Positions 19,480-30,739 of a stretch of DNA of 64,000 bases are shown here, in pieces. The notes under the pieces are model-generated. The model did not search any database. It had not been told where the DNA came from and saw only the letters and a program-made list of their open reading frames with translations. The stretch spans positions 3,853,001 through 3,917,000 of the forward strand of contig NZ_CP121110.1 of the NCBI RefSeq assembly GCF_029625315.1. The letters run 5' to 3'. The translations under genes were made by a program, and so were the position numbers. Source of the stretch: Flavobacterium ginsengisoli (GTDB lineage Bacteria; Bacteroidota; Bacteroidia; Flavobacteriales; Flavobacteriaceae). Positions within the stretch are counted from its first letter, which is position 1; each line of letters starts with the position of its first letter.

Positions 19480-21964
19480 ATGTTTAAGCCCACTGCACAT
19501 AAAAAAATAGGATTACTCTTTGCAAGCTTGCTATTACTTACAGCATGCAAAAAATCTGTAGACGAAAAATTTGGTAACCGAAAAGTTTCTTTTAATGAAG
19601 ATTGGAGCTTTCATCTTAATGACAGTATTGTTGATAAAGATACAATTGGAACTTCAACAAAATGGAGAACTTTAGACGTTCCTCATGATTGGAGTATCGA
19701 AGGAAAGTTTGATGAAAAAAGTCCTGCCGGATATGGAGGCGGATCGCTCAGCGGAGGTTTAGGCTGGTATACAAAAACATTTAAAGTTGCTCGCAGAAGA
19801 CAGCACAAAAATAACTTCAATCACTTTTGACGGCGTTTACAGAAATAGCGAAGTTTGGGTAAACGGACATTATTTAGGAAAACGTCCAAACGGATATATT
19901 GGTTTTCAATATGAAATTACTCCATACTTAAATTACGGAGACAAAAACAACGAAATCATTGTTAAGGTTGACAATTCAAAACAACCAAATTCACGCTGGT
20001 ATTCTGGTTCGGGAATTTTTAGAAATGTCTGGATCGAAACAACAGATAAACTGCACGTTGGACAATGGGGAACTTACATTACAACTCCAAAAGTTACAGC
20101 TGAAAAAGCTTTAGTAAATATTGAAACAACGATTAAAAATCAGTATAAAGAAGATAAAAAGGCAAAAGTAACGACAACTATTTTTAAAGAAGATACCAAA
20201 GTAACATCGGTTACTCAAGATATAACAATCAGTGCAAATGGAAATCAAATTGTAAAGCAATCAGCCGAAGTTGAAAACCCTGCATTATGGTCAGATGAAA
20301 AACCAGAATTGTACACAGCAGTTACCGAAATTTCGCTTGACGATAAAATCATCGATCAATACAAAACCACTTTCGGAATCAGAGATTTTAAATTCGATTT
20401 GAACAAAGGTTTTATTTTGAATGGAAAACAAGTCAAAATAAAAGGAGTTTGTATGCACCACGATTTAGGTCCGTTAGGTTCTGCAATCAATACGCGTGCT
20501 ATTGAACGTCAGTTAGAAATTCTGAAAGAAATGGGTGTAAACGGAATCAGAACTTCACATAATCCGCCTGCTCCAGAACTTTTACAGCTTTGCGACAAAA
20601 TGGGATTCATCGTTATGGATGAAGCTTTTGATATGTGGAAACAAAACAAAACAAAATACGATTATGCAAATGATTGGGACAAATGGCACAAACAAGACTT
20701 AATCGATCAATTGTTGCGCGACCGAAATCATGCTAGTATTTTTATGTGGAGTATTGGAAACGAAATTCCAGAACAATGGAATGAAACAGGTATTGAAATT
20801 GCAAAAGAATTAGTCGCAATTACGCGTCAATACGATAAAACAAGACCAATTACTGCAGGAATGAATCCGCCAGTAAATATGAATATTGATGATGTAACTT
20901 TGCAATTTGAGAAAAAAAATGTTTCGATTAATCCGCTTGCTGGATCTGGAGTTTTAGATTTGATAGGATACAATTATGCACATCAGACATTTGAGTATCA
21001 TTTAAAGAATTTTCCAAATACGCCTTTTATTGCAACTGAAACCACTTCAGGTTTGCAGACAAGAGGATATTATGATGCGGTTTCAGATACTATAAAAAAA
21101 TGGCCAGTTAGTTGGGATAAAAAATTTGAAGGTGGAAATCCTGGAAATACGGTTTCAGCTTACGATCAAGTTCAAACTCCGTGGGGTTCTACACACGAAG
21201 CAACTTGGAAAGTCATTAAAAAACACGATTTCTTGGCAGGAATGTACGTTTGGACAGGTTTCGATTATATCGGAGAACCAACGCCATACGAATGGCCATC
21301 GGTAAGTTCATATTTCGGAATTGTAGATTTAGCCGGTTTCCCGAAAGACGTTTATTATATGTACCAAAGTGAATGGACAGATAAAACCGTTCTGCACATT
21401 TTCCCACATTGGAATTGGAAAGCAGGACAAACTGTTGATGTTTGGGCATACTACAATAAAGCCGATGAGGTTGAACTTTTCGTAAACGGAAAATCAGTTG
21501 GAAAAAGAAGCAAAAAAGGAGACGATCTGCACATAATGTGGAGAATTCCTTTTGAAGCAGGAACTCTAAAAGCCATTTCTCGTAAAGATGGAAAGGTAGT
21601 TTTAGAAAAAGAAATCAAAACAGCTGGAAATCCATCCCAATTAAAATTAACTGCAGATAGAAACACTATAAAAGCAGATAAAAACGATTTGTCATTTATT
21701 ACAGTTGATATTTTAGATGATAAAGGAACGATTGCACCAAATGCGAATAACGAAATTAATTTCTCTTTAAAAGGAAATGGAAAAATTATAGGCGTTTGCA
21801 GCGGAGATCCTGTAAGCCATGAATCGTACAAAGGAACTAAACATACCGCTTTGGCTGGAAAATGTTTGGTTATTGTACAATCTGGAGATAAATCGGGAAG
21901 ATTGGAATTAACAGCAAAAGCAAACGGATTAAAACAATCCACAATTGTAATCACAACAGAATAA
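19480..21964 (+). CDS. GH2 beta-galactosidase, lipoprotein (frameshifted)
   Basis: Removes beta-galactose from xyloglucan side chains. Lipobox LLTAC. GH2 order: sugar-binding jelly roll (WRTLDVPHDWSIEGKF, YRNSEVWVNGHYLG), immunoglobulin-like domain, TIM barrel with GVNGIRTSHNPP, the acid/base Glu in MWSIGNEIPEQ and the likely nucleophile Glu in IATETTSG, then DUF4982-like and Big domains. An extra base in GCTCGC (19789-19794) splits residues about 104/105. Corrected length 827. Galactose specificity is inferred from family and locus. Confidence 0.88.
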
Positions 21965-21984
21965 TTTTTGAAATTTTAAATATA

Positions 21985-22089
21985 GCCACAGATTAAAAGG
22001 ATTAAAAAGATTTAAATCTGAATGATCTGCTAAATCTGCGAGAGAAAAGAGAAAAGAAAAAATCCTTTCGAATCCTTTTAATCTGTGGC
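21985..22089. repeat. Palindromic REP/MITE-like repeat
   Basis: Ends GCCACAGATTAAAAGGATT and AATCCTTTTAATCTGTGGC are inverted copies. The interior has GATCTGCTAAATCTGCGAGAG, also present in the repeat at 24574-24761. Confidence 0.7.
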
Positions 22090-22110
22090 AAAAAAAATAA
22101 AAAGTAACCA

Positions 22111-24510
22111 ATGAAAAACTCAAAATTAACCGCATTGTTTTCTGCTCTTACGTTTGGATTTTTGGCAGTTCCAAATGCTAATGCCCAAATCCAAAACGCA
22201 GATGTATTAAATGCTCCAATAGATATCAGTAAAGATTTTCAGAACTATCTGAACACTTTTTATTTTGCAGACGAACTAGCTTCTTTTGATCCTGCAACAG
22301 GAAAAGGAACGATTAAATATCTGAGATACAATTATAAAACTCGTCAGGCTTTCAACAACATGATGATGAAACCAGATGTTGAAAAAGCAAACGAATTTCC
22401 AACAACAGAATATGCAGAATCTCCTGTTTTGCCATTCGAAATTCAGTTTGTTTCAGATAGAACGGTTCGTATCAAAACGACTTCTGGACCGCAATTTCAT
22501 CCTCAAAAAGAATCTCTAATGTTGGTTGACGGCGTTGCGCCAAATCACCCAGAATTATGGAAATATGCTAAAATTGAAGGCGGTCACAGTTATACAAGCA
22601 AACACGGAAGAGTTGAAATTTTGACAAAACCTTGGCATGTAAAAATCTACGATGAAAAAGGAAAATTACTGACAAGCACACTTCACGATACTGATTTTAA
22701 AAACACGTATACTCCAACACTTCCGTTTTCTTACGTTCGTAGAAACAGCGATTATTCAAGAAGTATGGGAGCAGCTTTCAGTTTAGAACCAGACGAAAAA
22801 ATATTTGGTTGTGGTGAATCATTTACACAATTCAACAAACGCGGTTCAAAAGTAGTTTTATGGACGGATGACGCAAACGGAATCCAAAATGAAACAATGT
22901 ACAAACCGATTCCGTTTTACATGAGCAGCCGTGGTTACGGAGTTTTCATGCACCATTCTACACCAATTACAGTGGACTTCGGAAAATACTTTTCAAGTGC
23001 CAACGAAATGTATATTGGAGATGACGAAGCCGATTTGTTTTTCTTTATCGGAGAACCAAAAGATATTTTAGATCAGTACACGAATTTGACTGGAAAAGCA
23101 GCGATGCCACCACTTTGGTCATTCGGTTTCTGGATGAGCCGTATTACCTATTTCTCAGAAAAAGAAGGACGTGACGTAGCAAGAGATTTACGTAAATACA
23201 AAATCCCAACAGACGTAATTCACTTTGATACAGGTTGGTTTGATGTAGATTGGAGAAACAATTATGAGTTTGCAAAATCTCGTTTCCCAGATGCCACAAA
23301 AATGATGTCTGATTTAAAGAAAGACGGTTTCCAAGTTTGTCTTTGGCAGTTGCCTTATTTCACGCCAAAGAATACTTTGTTTCCTGAAATTATGGATAAA
23401 AATTTAGCCGTAAGAGACAGAAAAGGAAATCTTCCTTATGAAGATGCGGTTTTAGATTTCTCAAATCCAGAAACGATTTCTTGGTACCAAGGAAAATTGA
23501 AAAAGTTATTTGATGAAGGTGTTGCAGTTTTCAAAGTAGATTTTGGAGAAGCCGCTCCGCCAGACGGAATTTACCATTCTGGAAGAACTGGTTTCTATGA
23601 GCACAATTTATATCCATTGAGATACAACAAAGCAGTGGCGGAAATCACTCAAAAAGAAAAAGGCTATACTTTAATTTGGGCAAGAAGTACTTGGGCAGGA
23701 TCACAGCGTTACCCTTTACATTGGGGAGGAGATTCTGAAACTACAAACGGAGCAATGTCGGCAGAATTACGCGGCGGACTTTCTTTAGGTCTTAGCGGAT
23801 TTAGTTTCTGGAGTCATGATGTTGGAGGTTTTGCAACTAAATCACCAGAGAATATTTACAGAAGATGGACACCATTTGGAATGTTCACGTCACACGTAAG
23901 AAGCCACGGAGAACCGCCTCGCGAACCTTGGTTGTATAGCAAAGAATTCTTAGAAGGATTTAGAAAAGCAGATAATATGCGTTACGAATTAATGCCATAT
24001 ATCTACGCTCAAGCAAAAGAAAGTTCTCAAAAAGGATTGCCAATGATGCGCGCTCTTTTTGTAGAATATCCAAACGATCCAGGAGCTTGGTTAGTTGATA
24101 ACGAATATTTATTCGGATCAAGTATGTTGGTTGCACCGCTTTTTGAAGAGGTTGAAGAAAGAGACGTTTACCTTCCAGAAGGAACTTGGATTGATTATCA
24201 AACTAAAAAAGTATATCAATCTGGCTGGCATAAAATCAAAGCTGGCGAAGTGCCAATCGTAGTTTTAGTAAAAGATGGAACAGCAATTCCACACATTGGT
24301 TTAGCGCAGTCTACAAAAGATATGGATTGGAGCAAATTAACGTTGAAAGTTTACGCAAGCGACAAAACGACTTCGGCAACAGCCAAAGTATTTTTACCAG
24401 AAGGAGATGCAGTACAAGAAATAAAAGTGAACAAAAACGGAAACAATTTCGATGTTGCAACAAATCCGTTAAACGGAAAAACCACTTTTAAAACCGAGTG
24501 GGCAAAATAA
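22111..24510 (+). CDS. GH31 alpha-xylosidase
   Basis: Releases non-reducing alpha-xylose from xyloglucan oligosaccharides, after galactose and fucose are removed. 799 residues, signal peptide ending ANAQ. The N-terminal beta-domain is followed by the catalytic barrel with FHFDTGWFDVDW-type substrate loop (IHFDTGWFDVDW), nucleophile Asp in FKVDFGE, acid/base Asp in HWGGDSETT, and the late SFWSHDVGGF. The KVDFGE signature fits xylosidases of the YicI/CjXyl31A type better than alpha-glucosidases. No frameshift. It is the enzyme that most clearly marks the locus as xyloglucan-specific. Confidence 0.92.
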   Translation: MKNSKLTALFSALTFGFLAVPNANAQIQNADVLNAPIDISKDFQNYLNTFYFADELASFDPATGKGTIKYLRYNYKTRQAFNNMMMKPDVEKANEFPTTEYAESPVLPFEIQFVSDRTVRIKTTSGPQFHPQKESLMLVDGVAPNHPELWKYAKIEGGHSYTSKHGRVEILTKPWHVKIYDEKGKLLTSTLHDTDFKNTYTPTLPFSYVRRNSDYSRSMGAAFSLEPDEKIFGCGESFTQFNKRGSKVVLWTDDANGIQNETMYKPIPFYMSSRGYGVFMHHSTPITVDFGKYFSSANEMYIGDDEADLFFFIGEPKDILDQYTNLTGKAAMPPLWSFGFWMSRITYFSEKEGRDVARDLRKYKIPTDVIHFDTGWFDVDWRNNYEFAKSRFPDATKMMSDLKKDGFQVCLWQLPYFTPKNTLFPEIMDKNLAVRDRKGNLPYEDAVLDFSNPETISWYQGKLKKLFDEGVAVFKVDFGEAAPPDGIYHSGRTGFYEHNLYPLRYNKAVAEITQKEKGYTLIWARSTWAGSQRYPLHWGGDSETTNGAMSAELRGGLSLGLSGFSFWSHDVGGFATKSPENIYRRWTPFGMFTSHVRSHGEPPREPWLYSKEFLEGFRKADNMRYELMPYIYAQAKESSQKGLPMMRALFVEYPNDPGAWLVDNEYLFGSSMLVAPLFEEVEERDVYLPEGTWIDYQTKKVYQSGWHKIKAGEVPIVVLVKDGTAIPHIGLAQSTKDMDWSKLTLKVYASDKTTSATAKVFLPEGDAVQEIKVNKNGNNFDVATNPLNGKTTFKTEWAK

Positions 24511-24515
24511 AAAAG

Positions 24516-24561
24516 TTAGCCACGAATTTCACGAATTTAATTTATGATATTCGTGAATTCG
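24516..24561. repeat. Inverted repeat downstream of GH31
   Basis: CACGAATTTCACGAATTTAA pairs with ATATTCGTGAATTCG; a dispersed hairpin of the CACGAATTTCACGAATT kind. Confidence 0.5.
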
Positions 24562-24573
24562 GACAAAAAAATA

Positions 24574-24761
24574 GCCACAGATTACACAGATTGAAAGGAT
24601 TATTACTCTCGCAGATTTAGCAGATCATGCAGATTTTTTTTAATATTTAAAATCAGCTCACTCGAGCGATAGCGAACAGGCGAAGCAATCTGCCAAATCT
24701 GCGAGAGAAAAATAAAAAAAATCCTTCTAATCTTTTTATCCCGATAGCTATCGGGAGTGGC
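24574..24761. repeat. Composite REP/MITE-like repeat
   Basis: Starts GCCACAGATTACACAG and ends GTGGC; holds ACTCTCGCAGATTTAGCAGAT (about 24607) paired with ATCTGCCAAATCTGCGAGAG (about 24692), and a perfect palindrome TCCCGATAGCTATCGGGA (24739-24756). Same modules as 21985-22089 with an added insert. Confidence 0.65.
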
Positions 24762-24784
24762 AAAAAAATATAATACCAAAAAAC

Positions 24785-26791
24785 ATGAAAAACTATCTAG
24801 TTCTCCCAGCCGTACTGTTTTCAATAGCAGTTGGCTATAGTCAAAAAACGAAAAATGCTTACGAATTGGCATCGCCAAACGGAAAGAATACAATCAAATT
24901 TGAGTTAGTAAAAAATGCTCCAAAATATGCAGTTTCTCACGGAAAGACTGAAGTAATTTCTCCGTCTGATATGGGATTTGTATTGAAAGGAAATGAAGAT
25001 TTAAGTTCAAATTTTGAAATTAAAGGAGCTAAAACTTCTACGTTTGATGAAACTTGGGAACAAGTTTGGGGAGAGAAGAAAAATATTAGAAATCACTACA
25101 ATCAATTGGTTGTTGATTTACAGCAAAAAACAGGAAACAAAAGAAAATTACAAATTCAGTTTCGTGCTTTCGACGATGGAGTTGCTTTTAGATATGTTTA
25201 TCCAAAACAAAATGTAAAAGACAGTATTTTCATCATGGATGAAAAAACGACTTTCAACTTAAAAGAAGACGGAAAAGCGTGGTGGATTCCAGCCAACAGA
25301 GAAAACCGTGACGAATATCTATTTAATGATGCTCCAGTAAGTAAACTAGATACGGTTTTAACTCCACTAACAATCGAAAGTAAAAGCGGATTAGCGTTAA
25401 GTTTCCATGAAGCAAACTTGATCGATTTTGCAAGTATGACTTTGGTAAACACTAAAGGAACAGAGTTAAAATCAGATTTAGTGCCGTGGGCTGATGGAGT
25501 AAAAGTTCGTGTAAAAGATTCGTTCACTTCTTCTTGGAGAACGCTTCAAATTGGAGAAAATCCAGGCGAATTGATTACTTCTTATTTGGTTTTAAATCTA
25601 AACGAACCAAACAAATTAAAGAATACAAACAGTTATTTCAAACCATACAAATATTTAGGAATCTGGTGGGGAATGCACATCGGGAAATATACTTTTTGGG
25701 AGAGTGATAAACAAGGAGCAACTACAAAACACGCCGAAGAATATATCGACTTTACAGCAAAAGAAGGTTTTCATCATTTATTAATTGAAGGATGGAATAA
25801 AGGTTGGACTCCAGGTTGGTATGAAAACCGTATGCACATGTTTAGCTTCACAAAAAGTGCAGACAATTTCGATCTTGAAAAAGTGGTTGAATACGGAAAG
25901 AAAAAGAATATCGAATTAATCGGATATCACGAAACAGGTTCGAACTTAATTAACTATTTAAAAGAAGTTGATGAAGGTTTTGCTTTGTACAAAAAACTTG
26001 GAATACACACCGTAAAAATCGGTCACGTTGGTTCTAAATTGAATATGAAGCAAATGCACTTTGGACAGTTTGGAGTAAATTATTTCAGATACATTTTAGA
26101 AAAAGCGACTCAATATGATTTAGCCGTTTTATACCACGAATCGATAAAAGATACAGGAGAGCGTAGAACTTATCCAAACATGGTTTCAAGAGAAGCAGCG
26201 CGCGGACAAGAATATAATGCTTGGAGCGAAGGAAATCCGCCAAACCACTTAAGCATTATTCCGTTTACAAGATTGCTTTCTGGCCCAATGGATTTCACAC
26301 CTGGAATTTTTGATGTTGAGGTAAAACAAGGTTATCCAGGAAAAAGAATTCAAGGAACAGTTGGGCAACAATTGGCGTTGTATGTGACGATTTATTCTCC
26401 GATTCAAATGTTGGCAGATCTTCCAGAAAATTACGAAGGAAAACCAGCTTTACAATTCTTAAAAGATGTTCCAACAGATTGGGAAGACACTAAAATCCTA
26501 GAAGGGAAAATTGGCGAATATATCACAACAGCAAGAAAAGACAGAAACAGCGCCGATTGGTATTTGGGAACTTTAACAAATGAAAATCCAAGAAATGTAA
26601 ATGTTTCATTGTCATTCTTAGATCCAAATGCAACTTACGAAGCACAAATTTATGTTGATGCTGAAGGAACAGATCAAAAACACAATCCAGAAGCAGTGGC
26701 AATTTCTAAGAAAACAGTAAAATCTACAGATTCTCTAAAATTGAATTTAGGTGGAGCTGGCGGTGGAGCAGTGAGATTTAAAAAATTGTAA
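24785..26791 (+). CDS. GH97 glycosidase, SusB-like inverting type
   Basis: 668 residues, signal peptide ending VGYSQ. N-terminal beta-sandwich, (beta/alpha)8 barrel, C-terminal beta domain. Catalytic Glu candidates sit in IGYHETGSN, LYHESIKDTGERRTYPN and SREAARGQEYNAW, all as in inverting SusB. The position that is Asp in retaining GH97 reads KIGHVGSK here, so an alpha-glucosidase-like inverting action is predicted, not the retaining alpha-galactosidase. Its place in a xyloglucan locus is uncommon; it may handle an alpha-linked decoration or maltose-like substrate. No frameshift. Confidence 0.88.
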   Translation: MKNYLVLPAVLFSIAVGYSQKTKNAYELASPNGKNTIKFELVKNAPKYAVSHGKTEVISPSDMGFVLKGNEDLSSNFEIKGAKTSTFDETWEQVWGEKKNIRNHYNQLVVDLQQKTGNKRKLQIQFRAFDDGVAFRYVYPKQNVKDSIFIMDEKTTFNLKEDGKAWWIPANRENRDEYLFNDAPVSKLDTVLTPLTIESKSGLALSFHEANLIDFASMTLVNTKGTELKSDLVPWADGVKVRVKDSFTSSWRTLQIGENPGELITSYLVLNLNEPNKLKNTNSYFKPYKYLGIWWGMHIGKYTFWESDKQGATTKHAEEYIDFTAKEGFHHLLIEGWNKGWTPGWYENRMHMFSFTKSADNFDLEKVVEYGKKKNIELIGYHETGSNLINYLKEVDEGFALYKKLGIHTVKIGHVGSKLNMKQMHFGQFGVNYFRYILEKATQYDLAVLYHESIKDTGERRTYPNMVSREAARGQEYNAWSEGNPPNHLSIIPFTRLLSGPMDFTPGIFDVEVKQGYPGKRIQGTVGQQLALYVTIYSPIQMLADLPENYEGKPALQFLKDVPTDWEDTKILEGKIGEYITTARKDRNSADWYLGTLTNENPRNVNVSLSFLDPNATYEAQIYVDAEGTDQKHNPEAVAISKKTVKSTDSLKLNLGGAGGGAVRFKKL

Positions 26792-26803
26792 TTATTAATT
26801 TCT

Positions 26804-26838
26804 AAAACCCGACAGATTTTCAAAATCTGTCGGGTTTA
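26804..26838. terminator. Palindromic terminator-like repeat
   Basis: AAACCCGACAGATTTT / AAAATCTGTCGGGTTT hairpin after GH97. Same family as the two hairpins at 39289 and 39507. Confidence 0.7.
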
Positions 26839-26872
26839 TAAACACAATAAAAATTAGTCCTTCTTCTAAAAA

Positions 26873-29030
26873 ATGAAAAACAGTATTTTTTATATCTTTT
26901 TTCTTTTATCTGCTAATTTGATGTTATCGCGGCAAAAGCAATATCCTTTTCAGAATCCGAACTTAGATACTGAAAAGCGTATTGATAATTTGCTGTCTTT
27001 GATGACGCTGGATGAAAAAGTTCAGGCTTTAAGCACAAATCCGTCAGTAAAAAGATTAGGGCTTATTGGTACAGGTCATGTAGAAGGATTGCATGGTTTA
27101 GCTTTAGGCGGACCAGGCGAATGGGGAGGAAAAAATAAAAAGCCATTAACAACAACCACTTTCCCTCAAGCGTATGGCTTAGGAGAAACTTGGGATGTTG
27201 AGTTACTTCAAAAAGTGGCAAATGTAGAAGGTTATGAAACGCGTTTTGCTTTACAAAAATACAATCGGGGCGGATTAGTAGTTCGTGCTCCAAATGCAGA
27301 TATTGCAAGAGATCCGCGCTGGGGACGTACTGAAGAAAGTTACGGAGAAGATGCTTTTTTTAACGGAACTATGACAGTTGCTTTTGTAAAAGGTTTACAA
27401 GGAAATAATTCCAAATACTGGCAAACAGCTTCCTTGATGAAGCATTTTTTGGCAAACAGCAATGAAGACGGAAGAACCTATACATCATCTGATTTTGATG
27501 AAAGACTTTGGAGAGAATATTACGCACTTCCTTTTCAAATGGGAGTTGTTGAAGGAGGTTCGCGTGCTTATATGGCGGCGTATAACAAAGTAAATGGAAT
27601 TCCGGCAATGGTACATCCGATGCTTAAAAATATTACGCAGAAAGAATGGGGACAAAATGGTATTATTTGTACCGATGGTGGTGCTTTTAAACTGCTTCTT
27701 TCAGATCATAAATATTATACAGATAAATACTTAGGAGCGGCCGCAGCTGTAAAAGCGGGTATTAACCAGTTTTTAGATGAATTTATAGATGGCATTTATG
27801 GTGCTCTTTCTAATGGATATTTGAAAGAAAAAGATCTTGATGAAGTTTTGCGCGGAAATTATCGAGTAATGATAAAACTTGGAATGCTTGATGCTTCAGA
27901 AGAAAATCTATATTCGAAAATAGGAAAAGATAAAGACACAATTGATCCTTGGAAAACAGAAGCGCACAAAAAAATCGCTTTAGAGGCAACTCAAAAATCT
28001 ATTGTTTTATTGAAAAATGAAAACGGATTTCTGCCTTTACAAAAAGAAAAAATAAAAACACTTGCTATAATTGGATCTCGAGCAGATGAAGTGCTTTTGG
28101 ATTGGTACAGCGGAACGCCTCCTTATGTTGTTACACCTTTGGAAGGAATAAAAAAGAAGTTGGGAAATAATGTTGAAGTTTTAGTCGCAAAAAATAATAT
28201 CGACGGAAAAGCGGCGAGCAATCGCAAAAAAAGCAGATTTTGTAATTATGGTTGTTGGAAATCATCCGGTTTGTAATGCTGGATGGGCAAATTGTCCTGT
28301 TCCAAGTGAAGGAAAAGAAGCGGTTGACCGCCAATCTCTAACTTTAGAACAAGAAGATTTGATTAAGTTAGTTTATCAGGCAAATCCGAAAACGGCGGTC
28401 GTATTAATGAGCAGTTTTCCTTATGCAATCAATTGGACTCAGGAAAATGTTCCAGCAATTGTGCATATGGCGCAGAATAGTCAGGAAACAGGAACAGCAT
28501 TGGCAGATGTATTATTTGGAGATTATAATCCTGCAGGACGTTTAACGCAAACTTGGGTAAAAGATATTACCGATCTTCCAAATTTATTAGATTATAACAT
28601 TCGAAATGGAAGAACATATATGTATTTCAAAAAGAAACCATTATATGCTTTTGGTTACGGATTAAGTTATACGACTTTCAAATACAATTCGATTGAAACA
28701 AGTTCTGAAACTATTTCGAAAATTGAAGAATTAAAAGTAACAGTTTCTATTACAAATACTGGAAATAAAGATGGCGATGAAGTGGTTCAGCTTTACTTAA
28801 AACAATTAGAATCGAAAGTAGAACGACCAGAAAAAGAATTGAAAGCATTTAAGAGAGTTTTCTTTAAAGCTGGAGAAACCAAAAATGTTGATTTGATTGT
28901 AAAAGCAAAAGATTTAGAATATTGGAATACTGGAAAACAAGTGTTCGAACTAGAAAAAAATACAATTGAGATTCAGATAGGAAATTCTTCAGATAATATA
29001 CTTCTGAAAAAGAAAATTTCAGCTAAATAA
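26873..29030 (+). CDS. GH3 beta-glucosidase/beta-xylosidase (frameshifted)
   Basis: Secreted GH3 enzyme. N-terminal barrel with MTLDEKVQAL, KHFLANSNEDGR and the nucleophile Asp in IICTDGGAF; then the alpha/beta sandwich and a fibronectin-like C-terminal domain (AFGYGLSYTTF, VSITNTGNKDGDEVVQLYL). The broken spot is GCGAGC (28214-28219): dropping one base gives KAAAIAKKADFVIMVVG. Corrected length 718. TDGG instead of the SDW of the second GH3 below suggests a beta-xylosidase-like or otherwise different specificity. Signal peptide present, no lipobox. Confidence 0.88.
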
Positions 29031-29053
29031 TTGTAAAAGAATAAAACTTAAAC

Positions 29054-30639
29054 ATGAAAAAAAGTCTAATTATACTATTTGTTTTTGTTGGTTTGGCAAG
29101 CTTTAAATCATTTGCACAAACAACAAACGCTGATTCTCAAAATAGAATTATAAAAGTAGATTTCAAAAAAGAAGCTGGAAAATTAAACACCATGTTCAAA
29201 GAGTGCATTGGCGCTGGAAGAGCAAATGAAGGTCTTCGTGCAGATTGGCGGCAGCAATTGGCATTGGTAAAAAAAGAATGCGATTTTAAATACATCCGCT
29301 TTCATGGTTTATTGACCGATGACATGGCCGTTTATCGTGAAGACGAAAAAGGAAATCCAGAATACAATTACCAATATGTAGACGTTTTGTTCGATTATAT
29401 TATTAGTCTAAAAATGAAACCATTTGTAGAATTAGGTTTTATGCCAAATGCTTTAGCAAGCGGAAAAGAAACCATTTTTTGGTGGAAAGGAAATGTTACG
29501 CCTCCAAAAGATTATAAAAAATGGGAAGATTTAATTAAAAACTTGACTCAGCATTTCACAGAAAGATACGGAGCAGAAGAAGTAAAAACATGGTATTTTG
29601 AAGTTTGGAATGAACCCAATTTATCTCCAGGATTTTGGACAGGAACGCAGGCAGATTATTTTAAATTATATGAATATAGCGCTAGAGCAATAAAAAGTGT
29701 AAACACAGCCTATAGAGTTGGCGGTCCAGCAACGGCGGGAGCAGCGTGGGTTCCTGAAACAATTGATTTTTGCGCAAAGAATAATGTGCCAATGGATTTT
29801 GTTTCGACACATACTTACGGTGTCAAACACGGATATCTGGATGAATTTGGAACGTCGGGAACTATTTTAAGTCAGGATGAATTTAGCGTAAGCGGTGATA
29901 TTTTAAATTCAAGAAAACAAATTGCAACTTCGGCTAAACCAAATTTGGAATTACATTATACCGAATGGAGTACCTCTTATACTCCTGCAGATCCAATTCA
30001 CGACAGCTATCATTCGGCAGCTTATATTTTGCAGAAAATAAAACAAGTTGGAAACGCAGCAAACTCAATGTCGTATTGGGTTTTTACGGATATTTTTGAA
30101 GAAGCAGGGCCAAGATTTACGCCTTTCCACGGCGGTTTCGGATTATTGAATACGCAGGGAATTAAAAACCGGCTTATTTCTCTTATTATTTAATGAATAA
30201 ATTAGGAGAAACAGAACTTCAAAATTCTGATAAAGCTTCTTGGACTTCTAAAAATGTAAAAGGAGACGTTCAGGTTTTATTGTGGGATTTTACGAATACG
30301 CATCCAGGAGATAAAGAGCTGAATCAAACCTATTACATTAAAGATCTTCCATCAAAAGAAAAAGGAAAAGTCAAAATTGAAGTGGACGGAATGCAAAAAG
30401 GAAAATATGTATTGGAAATTTACAAAGTTGGATACAAAGTAAACGACGCTTACGCAGATTATCTAGCAATGAATAAACCAAGTCAGTTAACACGCCAGCA
30501 AGTCAATTCAATAAAAGAGAAAAATAACGGAGCGCCAATTGCAACAGAAAAAATTACAATTGACGCAAAAGGAACTTTCAGCAAAGAATTCAAAATCAAT
30601 GAAAATGATGTTGTAATGCTGAATTTGATTAAACAATAA
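29054..30639 (+). CDS. GH39 beta-xylosidase-like enzyme (frameshifted)
   Basis: Signal peptide ending KSFAQ. GH39 barrel: the acid/base Glu in EVWNEPNLSPGFW, the nucleophile Glu in LHYTEWSTSY, and DFVSTHTYG between them. The C-terminal beta-sandwich begins after GGFGLLNTQGIK. There the A run at 30164-30168 has lost one A; with six As it reads IKKPAYFSYY and continues to 30639, total 528 residues. Acts on beta-xylosides in known members; here it may trim xylose-containing side chains or other hemicellulose pieces. Confidence 0.87.
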
Positions 30640-30739
30640 TTTCAGATAAAACCACAAACATAAAAGCAGTATTAACTTGATTTAAAGATGACGTGTGAGG
30701 AATCAAGGATCTTTAAATTCAAAAAACACCTAACTATCT

